Shown here one piece after another: positions 32,690 to 40,298 of a stretch of 64,000 nt of DNA (positions are counted from its first letter, which is position 1; every line of letters starts with the position of its first letter). Origin of the DNA: Rossellomorea vietnamensis NBRC 101237 (GTDB lineage Bacteria; Bacillota; Bacilli; Bacillales; Bacillaceae_B); NCBI RefSeq assembly GCF_001591825.1, contig NZ_BCVQ01000006.1, forward strand, positions 62,001 through 126,000. Reading direction: 5' to 3'. Under the pieces are notes generated by a model. It saw only the letters and a program-made list of their open reading frames with translations. It did not search any database and was not told where the DNA came from. The position numbers and the translations under genes were made by a program.

Positions 32690-33055
32690 TTAGTAAATTT
32701 TGGCCATGACGACCATGGAGATGAATACGGTCATGATGGTCAGACTGGTGATTATGTACATTAGATTCATAGCCGTTAGATCAATCAGGCCAAGGCCGAG
32801 TGTGGACATGATGATAATGTAAAAGAATAAGATGGCAAAGTACGAATAGAAGATTCCCTTCTCCCTTATGACCTTCATCCGCTCATCCTTATCCTTGAAC
32901 TGTGGATAAAGATAGTGCATACAAAAGCTCATTACCGTCAAAGACAGCGGAGTAAGGGCAAAAAACGGGAACTCCCCTGCCGAGATGCCGACGAAAAATA
33001 AAAAGGCCGTCTGCAGCGCCATAATCGATCCTATAATCAAATAACCCTTTGTCAC
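32690..33055 (-). CDS. Four-helix membrane protein paired with an XRE regulator
   Basis: A 121-aa membrane protein with four predicted helices (about 5-22, 30-48, 68-88, 95-118) and a charged cytoplasmic loop 'PQFKDKDERMKVIREKG'. The start overlaps the stop of the preceding XRE gene by four bases. Pairs of a short XRE regulator and a small multipass membrane protein are common in Bacillus; in some pairs the membrane protein affects the regulator, but no function is established here. Confidence 0.75.
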   Translation of the reverse strand: MTKGYLIIGSIMALQTAFLFFVGISAGEFPFFALTPLSLTVMSFCMHYLYPQFKDKDERMKVIREKGIFYSYFAILFFYIIIMSTLGLGLIDLTAMNLMYIITSLTIMTVFISMVVMAKIY

Positions 33056-33264
33056 GATTTCTCTTCCCCTTTCTCTTCATACAAAAAAATCTCTTCAATT
33101 GACGTTTCAAATACATTTGCCAGCTGAAAAGCTAGATTCAAAGAAGGGTCATACTTCCCCTTTTCAATCGAAATGATGGTCTGCCTCGAAACCCCTAATC
33201 TCGCCGCCAATCTTTCCTGTGAGTATCCAAACGTCTTGCGGTATTCTACTAGTCTATTTTTCAA
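33052..33264 (-). CDS. Short XRE-family transcriptional regulator
   Basis: A 70-aa helix-turn-helix protein: 'LVEYRKTFGYSQERLAARLGVSRQTIISIEKGKYDPSLNLAFQLANVFETSIEEIF', close to YozG/Cro-like regulators. The start codon is TTG at 33264 with AGGAGG nine bases upstream. It overlaps the membrane protein gene by four bases. The promoter upstream is embedded in a 48-bp inverted repeat, which is likely its own operator. Confidence 0.88.
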   Translation of the reverse strand: MKNRLVEYRKTFGYSQERLAARLGVSRQTIISIEKGKYDPSLNLAFQLANVFETSIEEIFLYEEKGEEKS

Positions 33265-33290
33265 AGAAGGATACCTCCTTATATTTCCAT

Positions 33291-33338
33291 ATCATAATGT
33301 AAAGGACACTTTACGTCAAGTGTCCTTTACATTATGAT
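33291..33338 (-). promoter_or_regulatory. Promoter embedded in a perfect 21-bp-arm inverted repeat (XRE operator)
   Basis: Two perfectly complementary 21-bp arms, with core GTAAAGGACACTT / AAGTGTCCTTTAC, flank a six-base centre. On the minus strand the same DNA reads TTGACG (33314-33319), 17 bases, then TATGAT (33291-33296), a good sigma-A promoter for the XRE gene. One arm lies within the promoter spacer and the other just upstream of the -35, so a bound dimer pair would block RNA polymerase. Confidence 0.7.
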
Positions 33339-33368
33339 GGAACTTTTTCATTCAAGCGTATACAAAAG

Positions 33369-33403
33369 GAGGGACGGACCTTTGTTTCAAAGGTCCGTCC
33401 CTC
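33369..33403. repeat. Short-loop GGGACGGACC hairpin repeat
   Basis: Nearly identical to the copy at 32650 (loop TTTGTTTCAAA instead of TTTGTTCCAAA). It follows the stop codon of the oxidoreductase gene on the minus strand. Confidence 0.9.
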
Positions 33404-33409
33404 CTATCA

Positions 33410-34345
33410 TTATTTCACTTTAATCACGATTTTCCCTTTTGCATGGTGCGTTTCACTGAGTGCGTGAGCGTCTTTTAATCCTTGTTCGCTCAGTGGGAAT
33501 GTTTCTCCGATCACGGGCTTTAATTGACCGGATTCGTACAGGTCGGCAAGCTTTGAGAGCTGTTCTCCTTTTGGATCGAGCCAAAGGAATTCGGCTTTCA
33601 CCCCGTACTTAGCTGCTTCGTCCTCTTTCGGGGGCTCTGCAATCGATACGAGCTTTCCATTTTCCTTGAGTACTTTATAGCTGTTCGACTGAATGTCCCC
33701 GCCCATGGTATCCAGCACCAGGTCGAAGCCTTGTAACACTGCACTAAAGTCTTCTTCTTTATAATTGATGAATTGATCGGCTCCCAATGATCGGACGAAC
33801 TCCTCATTCTTTCCGCTTGCCGTTGTGGCGACATTTGCCCCGAAGCTTTTGGCAATCTGAATCGCATAATTCCCTACCCCACCGGAACCTGCGTGGATCA
33901 GCACCTTATCGCCTTCTTTGATTTTACCGAAACCGACTAAACACTGCCAGGCAGTCAATCCGGCCAGGGGAATGGCAGCCGCTTCTTCAAAGCTCATGCT
34001 TTCAGGCATTTTGGCAAGCAGATCTTCATCCACAGCCACATACTCAGCGTAGGTACCTTCCCTTGTCGTAGCCGGCCTGGCAAATACACGGTCTCCCACT
34101 TCGAATCCTTTTACATTCTTCCCTTTTTCAGCGATCACTCCCGCTGCATCCCATCCAAGGATGATCGGGAATTCAAAGTCCAGCATATCTTTCAGATACC
34201 CTGCCCTCACCTTCCAATCGATGGGGTTGATGGATGTGGCATGATTTTCGAGCAGGATTTGATTGTCGCCGATTGACGGCCGATCGATTTCTTTTTCCTG
34301 TAAAACGGCTTTGTCTCCGTACTGGTTGATGATGATGGCTTTCAT
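33410..34345 (-). CDS. NADP-dependent zinc-less quinone oxidoreductase (MDR family)
   Basis: Medium-chain dehydrogenase/reductase of 311 aa. The N-terminal GroES-like domain includes 'ATSINPIDWKVRAGYLKDMLDFEFPIILGWDAAGVI', and the coenzyme domain has 'GDKVLIHAGSGGVGNYAIQIAKSFGANVATTAS', where the AxxGxxG-type loop binds NADPH. The structural and catalytic zinc cysteines of alcohol dehydrogenases are absent, so it is a quinone- or enone-reductase. It has its own ribosome-binding site AAGGAGGGCGTAGTGAT. No functional partner is adjacent. Confidence 0.87.
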   Translation of the reverse strand: MKAIIINQYGDKAVLQEKEIDRPSIGDNQILLENHATSINPIDWKVRAGYLKDMLDFEFPIILGWDAAGVIAEKGKNVKGFEVGDRVFARPATTREGTYAEYVAVDEDLLAKMPESMSFEEAAAIPLAGLTAWQCLVGFGKIKEGDKVLIHAGSGGVGNYAIQIAKSFGANVATTASGKNEEFVRSLGADQFINYKEEDFSAVLQGFDLVLDTMGGDIQSNSYKVLKENGKLVSIAEPPKEDEAAKYGVKAEFLWLDPKGEQLSKLADLYESGQLKPVIGETFPLSEQGLKDAHALSETHHAKGKIVIKVK

Positions 34346-34536
34346 ATCACTACGCCCTCCTTGTTTTTGAACATACGGTTTATTTTCCCTCTTATTCAGG
34401 GTATTTAAACAAGAGAAAGCCCATCGTCATAAATTATAAGTGTATTACTGGATTCTTCCCTCACACTATTGTAAATTTAAGACAAACTACATAGTCATAC
34501 GCATATGGGAATCTATCTTTCTAAAGGAGGAACACG

Positions 34537-35955
34537 ATGCAACACTACAATCTCATCATCAATGGAGAACAAACCGGATCGGATCTTGACAAGAAAGAGG
34601 TAATCAATCCCGCGACATCGGAAGTGATCGCCACCATTCCAAATGGGGGTAAAAAAGAGGCTGTGAAGGCCGTGAATGCCGCTCATGAGGCATTCAAGGA
34701 ATGGTCCCAATTCTCGGCTTACGAACGAAGTGAACTCATTCGAAAATGGTATGATCTTATTAATGAAAACAAAGAGGATCTTGCACGCACGATGACCATC
34801 GAGCAAGGAAAACCGCTTAAAGAGGCACTCGGCGAAATTCAATATGCCAACGGATTCATCTCCTGGTACGCGGAGGAAGGAAAGCGGGTTTACGGGGAAC
34901 AGATCCCTGCCACTCAGCGGAACAAGCGATTATTCGTCCATAAGCAGCCGGTCGGGGTTGTAGCCGTCATCACTCCGTGGAACTTCCCTGCGGCAATGAT
35001 CACACGCAAGGTTGCACCGGCACTTGCCACCGGCTGTACGGTCGTGATCAAACCGGCAAATCAGACTCCTTTGACTGCATTAAAGATGGCTGCACTTGCT
35101 GAAGAAGCGGGCATCCCGAAAGGCGTCGTAAACGTCGTGACAGGAGATTCGAAATCCATCGGGGAAGCGTGGATGGAAGACACACGCGTCCGGAAACTGA
35201 CCTTCACGGGTTCAACGGAAGTCGGAAAGGTCCTGATGAAGGGATCAGCGGACACCGTTAAGAAAATATCCCTGGAGCTCGGCGGGCATGCACCTGTCAT
35301 CGTAATGGCCGACTCTGATCTAGAGAAGGCAGTAGATGGTGTCATCGCCTCGAAATTCAGGAACGCCGGCCAGACCTGCGTCTGCTCCAATCGGATCTAT
35401 GTCCATGAATCCATCGCAGATACTTTTTCTGAAAAATTGGTTGAAAAAGTAAAGGGGCTGAAAGTCGGAAATGGACTCGAAGAAGGCGTTGATATCGGTC
35501 CATTGATCGATGAGGATGCCATCGAGAAAGTCCGCAAGCATGTGGAAGATGCCGTAGACAAAGGCGCTTCCGTTGCCTACGGAGGAAAAGGTATAGAAGG
35601 GCTATATTTTGAGCCGACTGTTTTGACGAACGTGAGCGATGACATGCTGTGCATGAATGACGAAACATTCGGGCCGGTCGCGCCGATCACCACCTTCAAA
35701 ACCGAAGAGGAAGCCATCGAACGGGCCAATGATTCCATTTATGGCCTCGCTGCCTATGTGTTTACCGAGAATATCACGAAGGGAATCCGGATCAGTGAAC
35801 AACTTGAGTACGGTATTGTGGGATTGAACGATGGGTTGCCATCGACTCCACAAGCTCCATTCGGAGGATTCAAGCAAAGCGGTCTCGGCCGTGAAGGCGG
35901 TCACCAGGGCATAGAGGAATTTTTGGAAGTGAAGTATATTTCCCTCGGATTATAA
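34537..35955 (+). CDS. gabD: Succinate-semialdehyde dehydrogenase [NAD(P)+]
   Basis: Aldehyde dehydrogenase of 472 aa in the GabD group, oxidising succinate semialdehyde to succinate. '[31 protein letters not shown]' carries the catalytic Asn, '[12 protein letters not shown]' the coenzyme loop, '[11 protein letters not shown]' the general-base Glu, and '[15 protein letters not shown]' the nucleophilic Cys. The C-terminal '[27 protein letters not shown]' is typical of GabD. Ribosome-binding site AAAGGAGGAACACG. No GABA transaminase is next to it. A strong terminator follows, so it is monocistronic. Confidence 0.92.
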   Translation: MQHYNLIINGEQTGSDLDKKEVINPATSEVIATIPNGGKKEAVKAVNAAHEAFKEWSQFSAYERSELIRKWYDLINENKEDLARTMTIEQGKPLKEALGEIQYANGFISWYAEEGKRVYGEQIPATQRNKRLFVHKQPVGVVAVITPWNFPAAMITRKVAPALATGCTVVIKPANQTPLTALKMAALAEEAGIPKGVVNVVTGDSKSIGEAWMEDTRVRKLTFTGSTEVGKVLMKGSADTVKKISLELGGHAPVIVMADSDLEKAVDGVIASKFRNAGQTCVCSNRIYVHESIADTFSEKLVEKVKGLKVGNGLEEGVDIGPLIDEDAIEKVRKHVEDAVDKGASVAYGGKGIEGLYFEPTVLTNVSDDMLCMNDETFGPVAPITTFKTEEEAIERANDSIYGLAAYVFTENITKGIRISEQLEYGIVGLNDGLPSTPQAPFGGFKQSGLGREGGHQGIEEFLEVKYISLGL

Positions 35956-35961
35956 GCACAA

Positions 35962-35999
35962 ACAAAGGCACGCATGGGGATGCGTGCCTTTGTCTATTT
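35962..35999 (+). terminator. Intrinsic terminator of gabD
   Basis: ACAAAGGCACGCAT and ATGCGTGCCTTTGT form a perfect 14-bp stem with loop GGGG, followed by a pyrimidine-rich tail with TTTTTTTT shortly after. Confidence 0.88.
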
Positions 36000-36032
36000 T
36001 TTTTGAAAACGTTCCCTGATTTCCCGGTATAG

Positions 36033-36167
36033 TTACAATGCCCCGGCCATAAGGAATAAGAATATGATGAAATTCATATTTTCCGGGCCGGTAAACCCGT
36101 CAAACCCTTGCAAAAATAAGAATAGCATCCCGAAAGAAAGATAGATCGCCGCAGCAATATGCTTCAT
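36033..36167 (-). CDS. Small membrane protein (44 aa)
   Basis: A short ORF with ATG at 36167 preceded by GGGGGGAGCGGGTTCC. The product, starting MKHIAAAIYLSFGMLFLFLQ, has two hydrophobic segments (about 3-19 and 30-44) separated by the loop 'GFDGFTGPENMN'. It is convergent with gabD. I do not know a named family. Confidence 0.6.
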   Translation of the reverse strand: MKHIAAAIYLSFGMLFLFLQGFDGFTGPENMNFIIFLFLMAGAL

Positions 36168-36266
36168 GGAACCCGCTCCCCCCTGCTTTCCTATATACAT
36201 ATTCCAGACCTGTTGCTTGCATAACTGAAGATAGACAAGAAATTAACATTATAGTAGGAAAATTCA

Positions 36267-36295
36267 TTGACGGCACAAATGGCCTGTGCTAGATT
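36267..36295 (+). promoter_or_regulatory. Sigma-A promoter of the brnQ leader
   Basis: TTGACG and TAGATT are 17 bases apart, and TGC directly before the -10 gives an extended -10 element. The spacer carries an inverted repeat GCACA/TGTGC. Transcription from here would give a leader of about 195 bases before brnQ. Confidence 0.55.
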
Positions 36296-36331
36296 GTGAG
36301 TATTAATGAAATTTTAAAAAAGAAGAATTGT

Positions 36332-36448
36332 ATGAATATAGCAAATCTGCTTTTACATCTGAACGTTAGGACCATACGAAATATTTTCATCATGCGAGTT
36401 TTAGACTCGTCCCTGATCAGGGGGCGGGTTTTTTCATGTGTGATGTAA
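36332..36448 (+). CDS. Possible leader peptide upstream of brnQ (38 aa)
   Basis: ORF beginning MNIANLLLHLNVRTIRNIFI, rich in branched-chain residues (four Leu in the first ten codons, more Ile/Val later), in the leader of a branched-chain amino acid transporter gene. It runs through the leader terminator. The ribosome-binding site is only AAAGAAGAA, which is weak, and such leader peptides are not a usual Bacillus mechanism. It may be chance. Confidence 0.25.
   Translation: MNIANLLLHLNVRTIRNIFIMRVLDSSLIRGRVFSCVM
36395..36434 (+). terminator. Leader terminator (attenuator candidate) upstream of brnQ
   Basis: ACTCGTCCCT pairs with AGGGGGCGGGT (G-U pairs and one bulge) around GATC, followed by TTTTTT. 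The left arm can alternatively pair with the preceding GCGAGT, giving mutually exclusive hairpins. No gene ends just upstream, so the terminator lies inside the brnQ 5' leader. No T-box consensus was found. Confidence 0.55.
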
Positions 36449-36496
36449 AATGTGACGGATGACCTATCAGTCGGTCATGAATTTGGAGGCGTATTT

Positions 36497-37795
36497 ATGA
36501 GAAAAAAAGATGTCCTGATTTCGGGATTTATGCTTTTTTCGTTATTTTTTGGTGCAGGGAATTTAATATTCCCGCCCTATCTCGGGATGGAATCCGGAAC
36601 CCACTTTGTAGCAGCGATTTCCGGATTTATTTTAACGGCAGTGTTCCTGCCTTTTTTGACGATCATTTCCGTATCCCTTTCAAAAAATGGATTATTATCG
36701 ATTGGTGAACGGTTCCACCCCGTTTTCGGGATTGTTTTTGCCATTGTGATTTATATGTCCATCGGTGCTCTTTACGGAATCCCGAGAGCTTCCAATGTGG
36801 CGTACGAATTGGGATTTTTGCAGATCGTCAATGTGGAAGGGCGGCTTCCCTTATTAGTATTCTCGATCGCTTTCTTTGGGTTAACCTATTTGCTTAGCAT
36901 TAATCCTAAAAAAGTGATTGATCTTGTCGGGCAATTCTTAACACCTATACTGCTAATCGTACTGGCTGTATTGTGCATACAGGCTTTTTTCACCTTTGAT
37001 TACAATGATGCAACAGCCAGCGAGAAATTCCAGTCAGCACCGTTCCTGAAAGGCTTCCTTGAAGGGTATTTTACAATGGACGCCGTGGCAGCCCTCGCTT
37101 TCGGCATTGTCATCATCAATGGATTTAAAGAGAAAGGAGCTTCCGGGAAAAAAGAGCTGATCCGCGGAACCATCAGCGCCGGAATGATTGCCGCCATTGG
37201 ACTCGTGATGGTGTATCTTTCCCTTGGGTGGATCGGACGGGTGATTCCCCATGAAGCACCTATCAGTAATGGCGCAGAAATACTCGTGTTAGCATCTCGG
37301 CAACTATTTGGATACAGCGGCAACCTCCTATTTGGTTTGATTGTGATGATTGCCTGTTTGACGACATGCATCGGACTGATCAATGCGTGCGGCCGCTTTT
37401 TTCATGAGATCTATCCAAGATTCTCATATAAAACATATGTACTGATTTTCATCCTGATCGGAATGGCCGTGACCAACCTGGGACTGAATATGATATTAAA
37501 GGTCGCCACTCCCCTGCTTGTTCTCATTTACCCCGTGGCGATAGTACTCGTAGCCCTTTCCCTCTTTCAGCACTTCTTCGGGGAAAGCAGAAGGATGTAT
37601 GTGTATGGTGTCAGCATCGCGGCGGTCTTTTCCTTATACGAAATGCTCGCAAGCCTCAACTTGAAAATGGAAGGAATTCAGGCCGCCATCAGCCATCTTC
37701 CCTTAAGTGCAAATGGACTCGCCTGGACCACCCCTGCCCTATTCGCCGTCATCATCGGATACGGATTGGACCTCTTTCAAAAGAGAATCATTTGA
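36497..37795 (+). CDS. brnQ: Branched-chain amino acid transport protein, BrnQ/LIVCS family
   Basis: Sodium-coupled importer of leucine, isoleucine and valine, 432 aa with about twelve membrane helices. The N-terminus 'KDVLISGFMLFSLFFGAGNLIFPPYLGMESG' is the family signature (about 4-34), and 'GFLEGYFTMDAVAALAFGIVIING' recurs in all members. I start at ATG 36497, preceded by TTGGAGGCGTATTT; the upstream extension is unsupported. The gene sits behind a leader with a terminator, so expression may respond to amino acid supply. A single arm of the hairpin repeat overlaps its stop codon. Confidence 0.93.
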   Translation: MRKKDVLISGFMLFSLFFGAGNLIFPPYLGMESGTHFVAAISGFILTAVFLPFLTIISVSLSKNGLLSIGERFHPVFGIVFAIVIYMSIGALYGIPRASNVAYELGFLQIVNVEGRLPLLVFSIAFFGLTYLLSINPKKVIDLVGQFLTPILLIVLAVLCIQAFFTFDYNDATASEKFQSAPFLKGFLEGYFTMDAVAALAFGIVIINGFKEKGASGKKELIRGTISAGMIAAIGLVMVYLSLGWIGRVIPHEAPISNGAEILVLASRQLFGYSGNLLFGLIVMIACLTTCIGLINACGRFFHEIYPRFSYKTYVLIFILIGMAVTNLGLNMILKVATPLLVLIYPVAIVLVALSLFQHFFGESRRMYVYGVSIAAVFSLYEMLASLNLKMEGIQAAISHLPLSANGLAWTTPALFAVIIGYGLDLFQKRII

Positions 37796-37809
37796 GGGAC
37801 GGACCTCTC
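37794..37809. repeat. Single left arm of the GGGACGGACC repeat
   Basis: GAGGGACGGACCTCTC without a matching right arm; it overlaps the brnQ stop codon and is followed at once by a separate terminator hairpin. The right half of the repeat appears to have been replaced. Confidence 0.8.
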
Positions 37810-37810
37810 A

Positions 37811-37862
37811 AAAAAAAGCAGCAAGCGAATGTGACCCATCACATTTCCCTTGCTGCTTTTTT
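37811..37862. terminator. Bidirectional terminator between brnQ and a GNAT gene
   Basis: AAAAAGCAGCAAG...GAATGTGA pairs with TCACATT...CTTGCTGCTTTTT around a 4-base loop; A-runs and T-runs on both sides allow action on both convergent genes. Confidence 0.82.
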
Positions 37863-38319
37863 ATATACTGGTCCCTTTTTGATAAACTTTCATGGAATCT
37901 CCACTGAGTCCAATGGCTTCTGTTGAATGAGTCCAGCCGTATTTTTCATAATAGCCTTCGAGGTCAGTCGTCAGGTAAAGACTGTCGTACCCTTTTTTAT
38001 GAGCTTCCCGGAGAGCATGGTCGAGGAGGGTCGAACCAAGACCTTCCCCTCTCTGGTCAGGGTGAACGTACAGACATGCAAACCACGGAAACAGGTCCTG
38101 ACGGCTGTTGAGATCGTTTCTTAGCAATGCGTACGTGCCGATAATGTCCCCCTCACGAACAACGATATAAAAACGGGGAAGATCTGCTTCCGTCCCACAG
38201 GAATGAAACATGCAGTCATGGTAGAACCTGTAATTATCCTCATTCCCCCACTGTCCCCAGAACACGTTCACTGCTTGTTCAAACATGCTTGAATCCTTAT
38301 GTAATTCAATTATTTTCAT
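37861..38319 (-). CDS. GNAT family N-acetyltransferase
   Basis: Acetyl-CoA-dependent N-acetyltransferase of 152 aa. The core is 'FYIVVREGDIIGTYALLRND' (beta strands 2-3) and 'ACLYVHPDQRGEGLGSTLLDHALREAHKKGYDSLYLTT', in which RGEGLGS is the acetyl-CoA pyrophosphate loop (Q/RxxGxG/A). 'YYEKYGWTH' completes the fold. The substrate is unknown. It is a single gene with terminators on both sides. Confidence 0.85.
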   Translation of the reverse strand: MKIIELHKDSSMFEQAVNVFWGQWGNEDNYRFYHDCMFHSCGTEADLPRFYIVVREGDIIGTYALLRNDLNSRQDLFPWFACLYVHPDQRGEGLGSTLLDHALREAHKKGYDSLYLTTDLEGYYEKYGWTHSTEAIGLSGDSMKVYQKGTSI

Positions 38320-38398
38320 TGCGTTTTCCCTCTCTCACTTATTGAATGTATCACTTCTACATTCTTCATCCGTGAGAGAATACCTTTTTCCAAAAATG

Positions 38399-38436
38399 AA
38401 AAAGGCACGCTCAAGAGCTGAACGTGCCTTTTTTGC
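38399..38436 (-). terminator. Hairpin downstream of the VOC family gene
   Basis: AAAGGCACG and CGTGCCTTT form a 9-bp stem with a 13-base loop. In the minus direction the stem is followed by a T-rich stretch (TTTTTCATTTTT), just past the VOC stop codon. Confidence 0.7.
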
Positions 38437-38441
38437 ATCAA

Positions 38442-38936
38442 TTAGTAAGCCCCATCGGAATAGGTTAATTCATAGCTATGGGAATAAATCTCGAAAATAT
38501 TCCCGAATGGATCTTCTACATACACCATGCGATAAGGTTTTTCACCAGGATAATACTCACGGACCGGCATACGCTGCTTACCTCCGTGCTGCTTGATCTT
38601 TTCGACCATGCCTTCTACATCGGGGTCCTGGATACAGAAGTGGAATAATCCCGTCTTCCAATACTCAAAGTTGTTCTCAGGTTTTTCATTGTGGGGGAAT
38701 TCGAATAGCTCGATCCCAATTTTATCTCCTGTTGCCATGTGGGCAATTCTGAACTTCTCCCAATCGTTCCCGAACACATCGCGGCACATCTGCCCGATCG
38801 CCGTATCGTCATTCTCGACATCGGAAGGTTCCATAATGACATACCAGCCGAACACCTCTTGGTAAAATTTTATTGCTTCTTCAAGGCTTGGGACGGATAG
38901 TCCAATATGAGAAAATGATCTTGGATATGGTAACAT
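38442..38936 (-). CDS. VOC family protein (glyoxalase/dioxygenase-like)
   Basis: Protein of 164 aa with the paired beta-alpha-beta-beta-beta modules of the vicinal oxygen chelate fold: 'FSHIGLSVPSLEEAIKFYQEVFGWYVIME' at the start with the metal-type His, 'GIELFEFP' with the second ligand-type Glu, 'GLFHFCIQDPDVEGMVEKI' and 'RMVYVEDPFGNIFEIYSHS' in the second half. Members include lactoylglutathione lyases and ring-cleavage dioxygenases; the reaction here is unknown. The ATG at 38936 follows AAGGAGGAGTCAGTTACG. It is divergent from an HxlR regulator that may control it. Confidence 0.83.
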   Translation of the reverse strand: MLPYPRSFSHIGLSVPSLEEAIKFYQEVFGWYVIMEPSDVENDDTAIGQMCRDVFGNDWEKFRIAHMATGDKIGIELFEFPHNEKPENNFEYWKTGLFHFCIQDPDVEGMVEKIKQHGGKQRMPVREYYPGEKPYRMVYVEDPFGNIFEIYSHSYELTYSDGAY

Positions 38937-39037
38937 CGTAACTGACTCCTCCTTCGTTTTGAGTAGTTTCATCTAACACGACTTCACTATACGAAGATGA
39001 GCGGCTCTATGTAAGAATGCACTTTTTTGTGAGAAAC

Positions 39038-39051
39038 TAACCTTTAGGTAA
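39038..39051. promoter_or_regulatory. Operator candidate for the HxlR regulator
   Basis: TAACCTTTAGGTAA is a near-palindrome (five of six bases in each arm) located 18 bases upstream of the hxlR-type start, in the divergent region shared with the VOC gene. HxlR proteins commonly bind such sites. Confidence 0.4.
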
Positions 39052-39069
39052 GAAAGGACTGGTTATGAT

Positions 39070-39402
39070 ATGGATACACCCACCGATCAGCACGGTAAAC
39101 TGAAGTGTTCAATCGAGTACACATTGAGGAAAATCGGAGGGAAATGGAAGACCGTCATCCTCTGGCACCTCGGGACAGAGGGTACCCACCGGTACAATGA
39201 ACTGCGTCGTCTCCTGCCTGGTGTCGCCCATAAAGTACTGAGCCAGCAGCTGAAAGAACTCGAAGAAGAAGGATTCATCAACCGCACCCAATACGACACC
39301 ATCCCGCCTAAAGTCGAATACTCCATGACCGACCTCGGCATGACCCTCATGCCCATCCTCCACCACATGCATGAGTGGGGTAATGAGCATGGGGAGTTTT
39401 AA
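39070..39402 (+). CDS. HxlR-family transcriptional regulator
   Basis: A winged-helix regulator of 110 aa with the family signature 'KCSIEYTLRKIGGKWKTVILWHLGTEGTHRYNELRRLLPGVAHKVLSQQLKELEEEGFINR'. The N-terminal cysteine (Cys13) is the residue through which members such as HypR or YodB sense electrophiles. The divergent VOC family gene is the likely target, suggesting a response to reactive carbonyls or quinones; this is inference. A full hairpin repeat follows the stop codon. Confidence 0.9.
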   Translation: MDTPTDQHGKLKCSIEYTLRKIGGKWKTVILWHLGTEGTHRYNELRRLLPGVAHKVLSQQLKELEEEGFINRTQYDTIPPKVEYSMTDLGMTLMPILHHMHEWGNEHGEF

Positions 39403-39410
39403 AAAGAGAG

Positions 39411-39475
39411 AGGGACGGACCTCCAAGCGGGAATCTTATGTAAAGTAGAAATCCGTTTTGGAGGTCCGTCCCTCA
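39411..39475. repeat. Full GGGACGGACC hairpin repeat
   Basis: Arms GAGGGACGGACCTCCAA and TTGGAGGTCCGTCCCTC match perfectly; the central 31 bases are unrelated to other copies. It lies between convergent hxlR-type and lysE-type genes. Confidence 0.9.
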
Positions 39476-39494
39476 ATTCAACCAGTACAGGCGG

Positions 39495-40112
39495 TTATAA
39501 TAGGTCAATCAAAAAGAGTACACTGAAGATTGTTAGGACGATGCCCGCTGTACGATTAATTAGTTTGAGTGAGTCAGGTCCGATCCTGCTGCTTATCCAT
39601 CCACCCACGAATGCAAGTATCCCCCACCAAAGCGCAGATCCCGAAAATACTCCCGATACCACCGTCAGAGAGGTTAGAAAATCCTCAGGCCCCCCCACCC
39701 GAAACACCCCGAATATCGCGATAAATGCAAGAATAGTAAGGGGATTTGTGAGCGTCAATAAGAAAACGGATAAAAATCCTTTCACCGACGAAGGAGTGTC
39801 CGGTATCCCTGCGCTTAATGCCGGGGGTTTAGAGGTGAATGTCTTCCAACCCAACAGCAAAAGGAACACCCCTCCCCATACTTGAATCCAGAACTGGTGA
39901 GCCATAAGGAAGCCGGAAACGACCGTGAGTCCCATAACGGCAATCAACCCATATAAGGCATCTGCCGTGGCAGCTCCCAACCCTGATAAGAAACCTGTCC
40001 GCCTCCCATATGCCAGTGTCCTTTGAATGCATACGATCCCCACAGGTCCAACAGGTGCAGCAATGGCCACTCCTATCATAACGCTCTTGATAAACAATAA
40101 TGCAGCACTCAT
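39495..40112 (-). CDS. LysE family amino-acid exporter
   Basis: Membrane exporter of the LysE/RhtB superfamily, 205 aa with six helices. The N-terminus 'FIKSVMIGVAIAAPVGPVGIVCIQRTLAYGRRTGFLSGLGAATADALYG' (about 6-54) contains the PVGP motif and the conserved G-x-A-(x)2-D, and 'LTNPLTILAFIAIFG' is the middle NP motif. Such proteins export basic or neutral amino acids; the substrate is unknown. Start ATG at 40112 after AAGGAGAGGGAACA. The gene is flanked by hairpin repeats. Confidence 0.88.
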   Translation of the reverse strand: MSAALLFIKSVMIGVAIAAPVGPVGIVCIQRTLAYGRRTGFLSGLGAATADALYGLIAVMGLTVVSGFLMAHQFWIQVWGGVFLLLLGWKTFTSKPPALSAGIPDTPSSVKGFLSVFLLTLTNPLTILAFIAIFGVFRVGGPEDFLTSLTVVSGVFSGSALWWGILAFVGGWISSRIGPDSLKLINRTAGIVLTIFSVLFLIDLL

Positions 40113-40226
40113 TGTTCCCTCTCCTTATTCTGAAGAAAACCTATCTGATTGTAGCAGCGGAAGTACCATCTTTATGAGAATCCAACACGGTGTTCGGCTT
40201 TGTCCGGTTGAAATGGTAATCGCAAT

Positions 40227-40290
40227 GAGGGACGGACCTCCAACAAATCCCTCAATGAATTCCAAGAGAACCGTTTGGAGGTCCGTCCCT
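40227..40290. repeat. Full GGGACGGACC hairpin repeat
   Basis: Arms GAGGGACGGACCTCCAA and TTTGGAGGTCCGTCCCTC enclose a loop of about 30 bases. It is located just downstream of the giant ABC-M1 gene and upstream of the lysE-type gene on the minus strand. Confidence 0.9.
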
Positions 40291-40298
40291 CTCACTTT

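Noticed and set aside
36267-36496. T-box riboswitch upstream of brnQ
   Set aside because: No AGGGTGGNACCGCG-type T-box sequence or specifier-loop architecture could be found.
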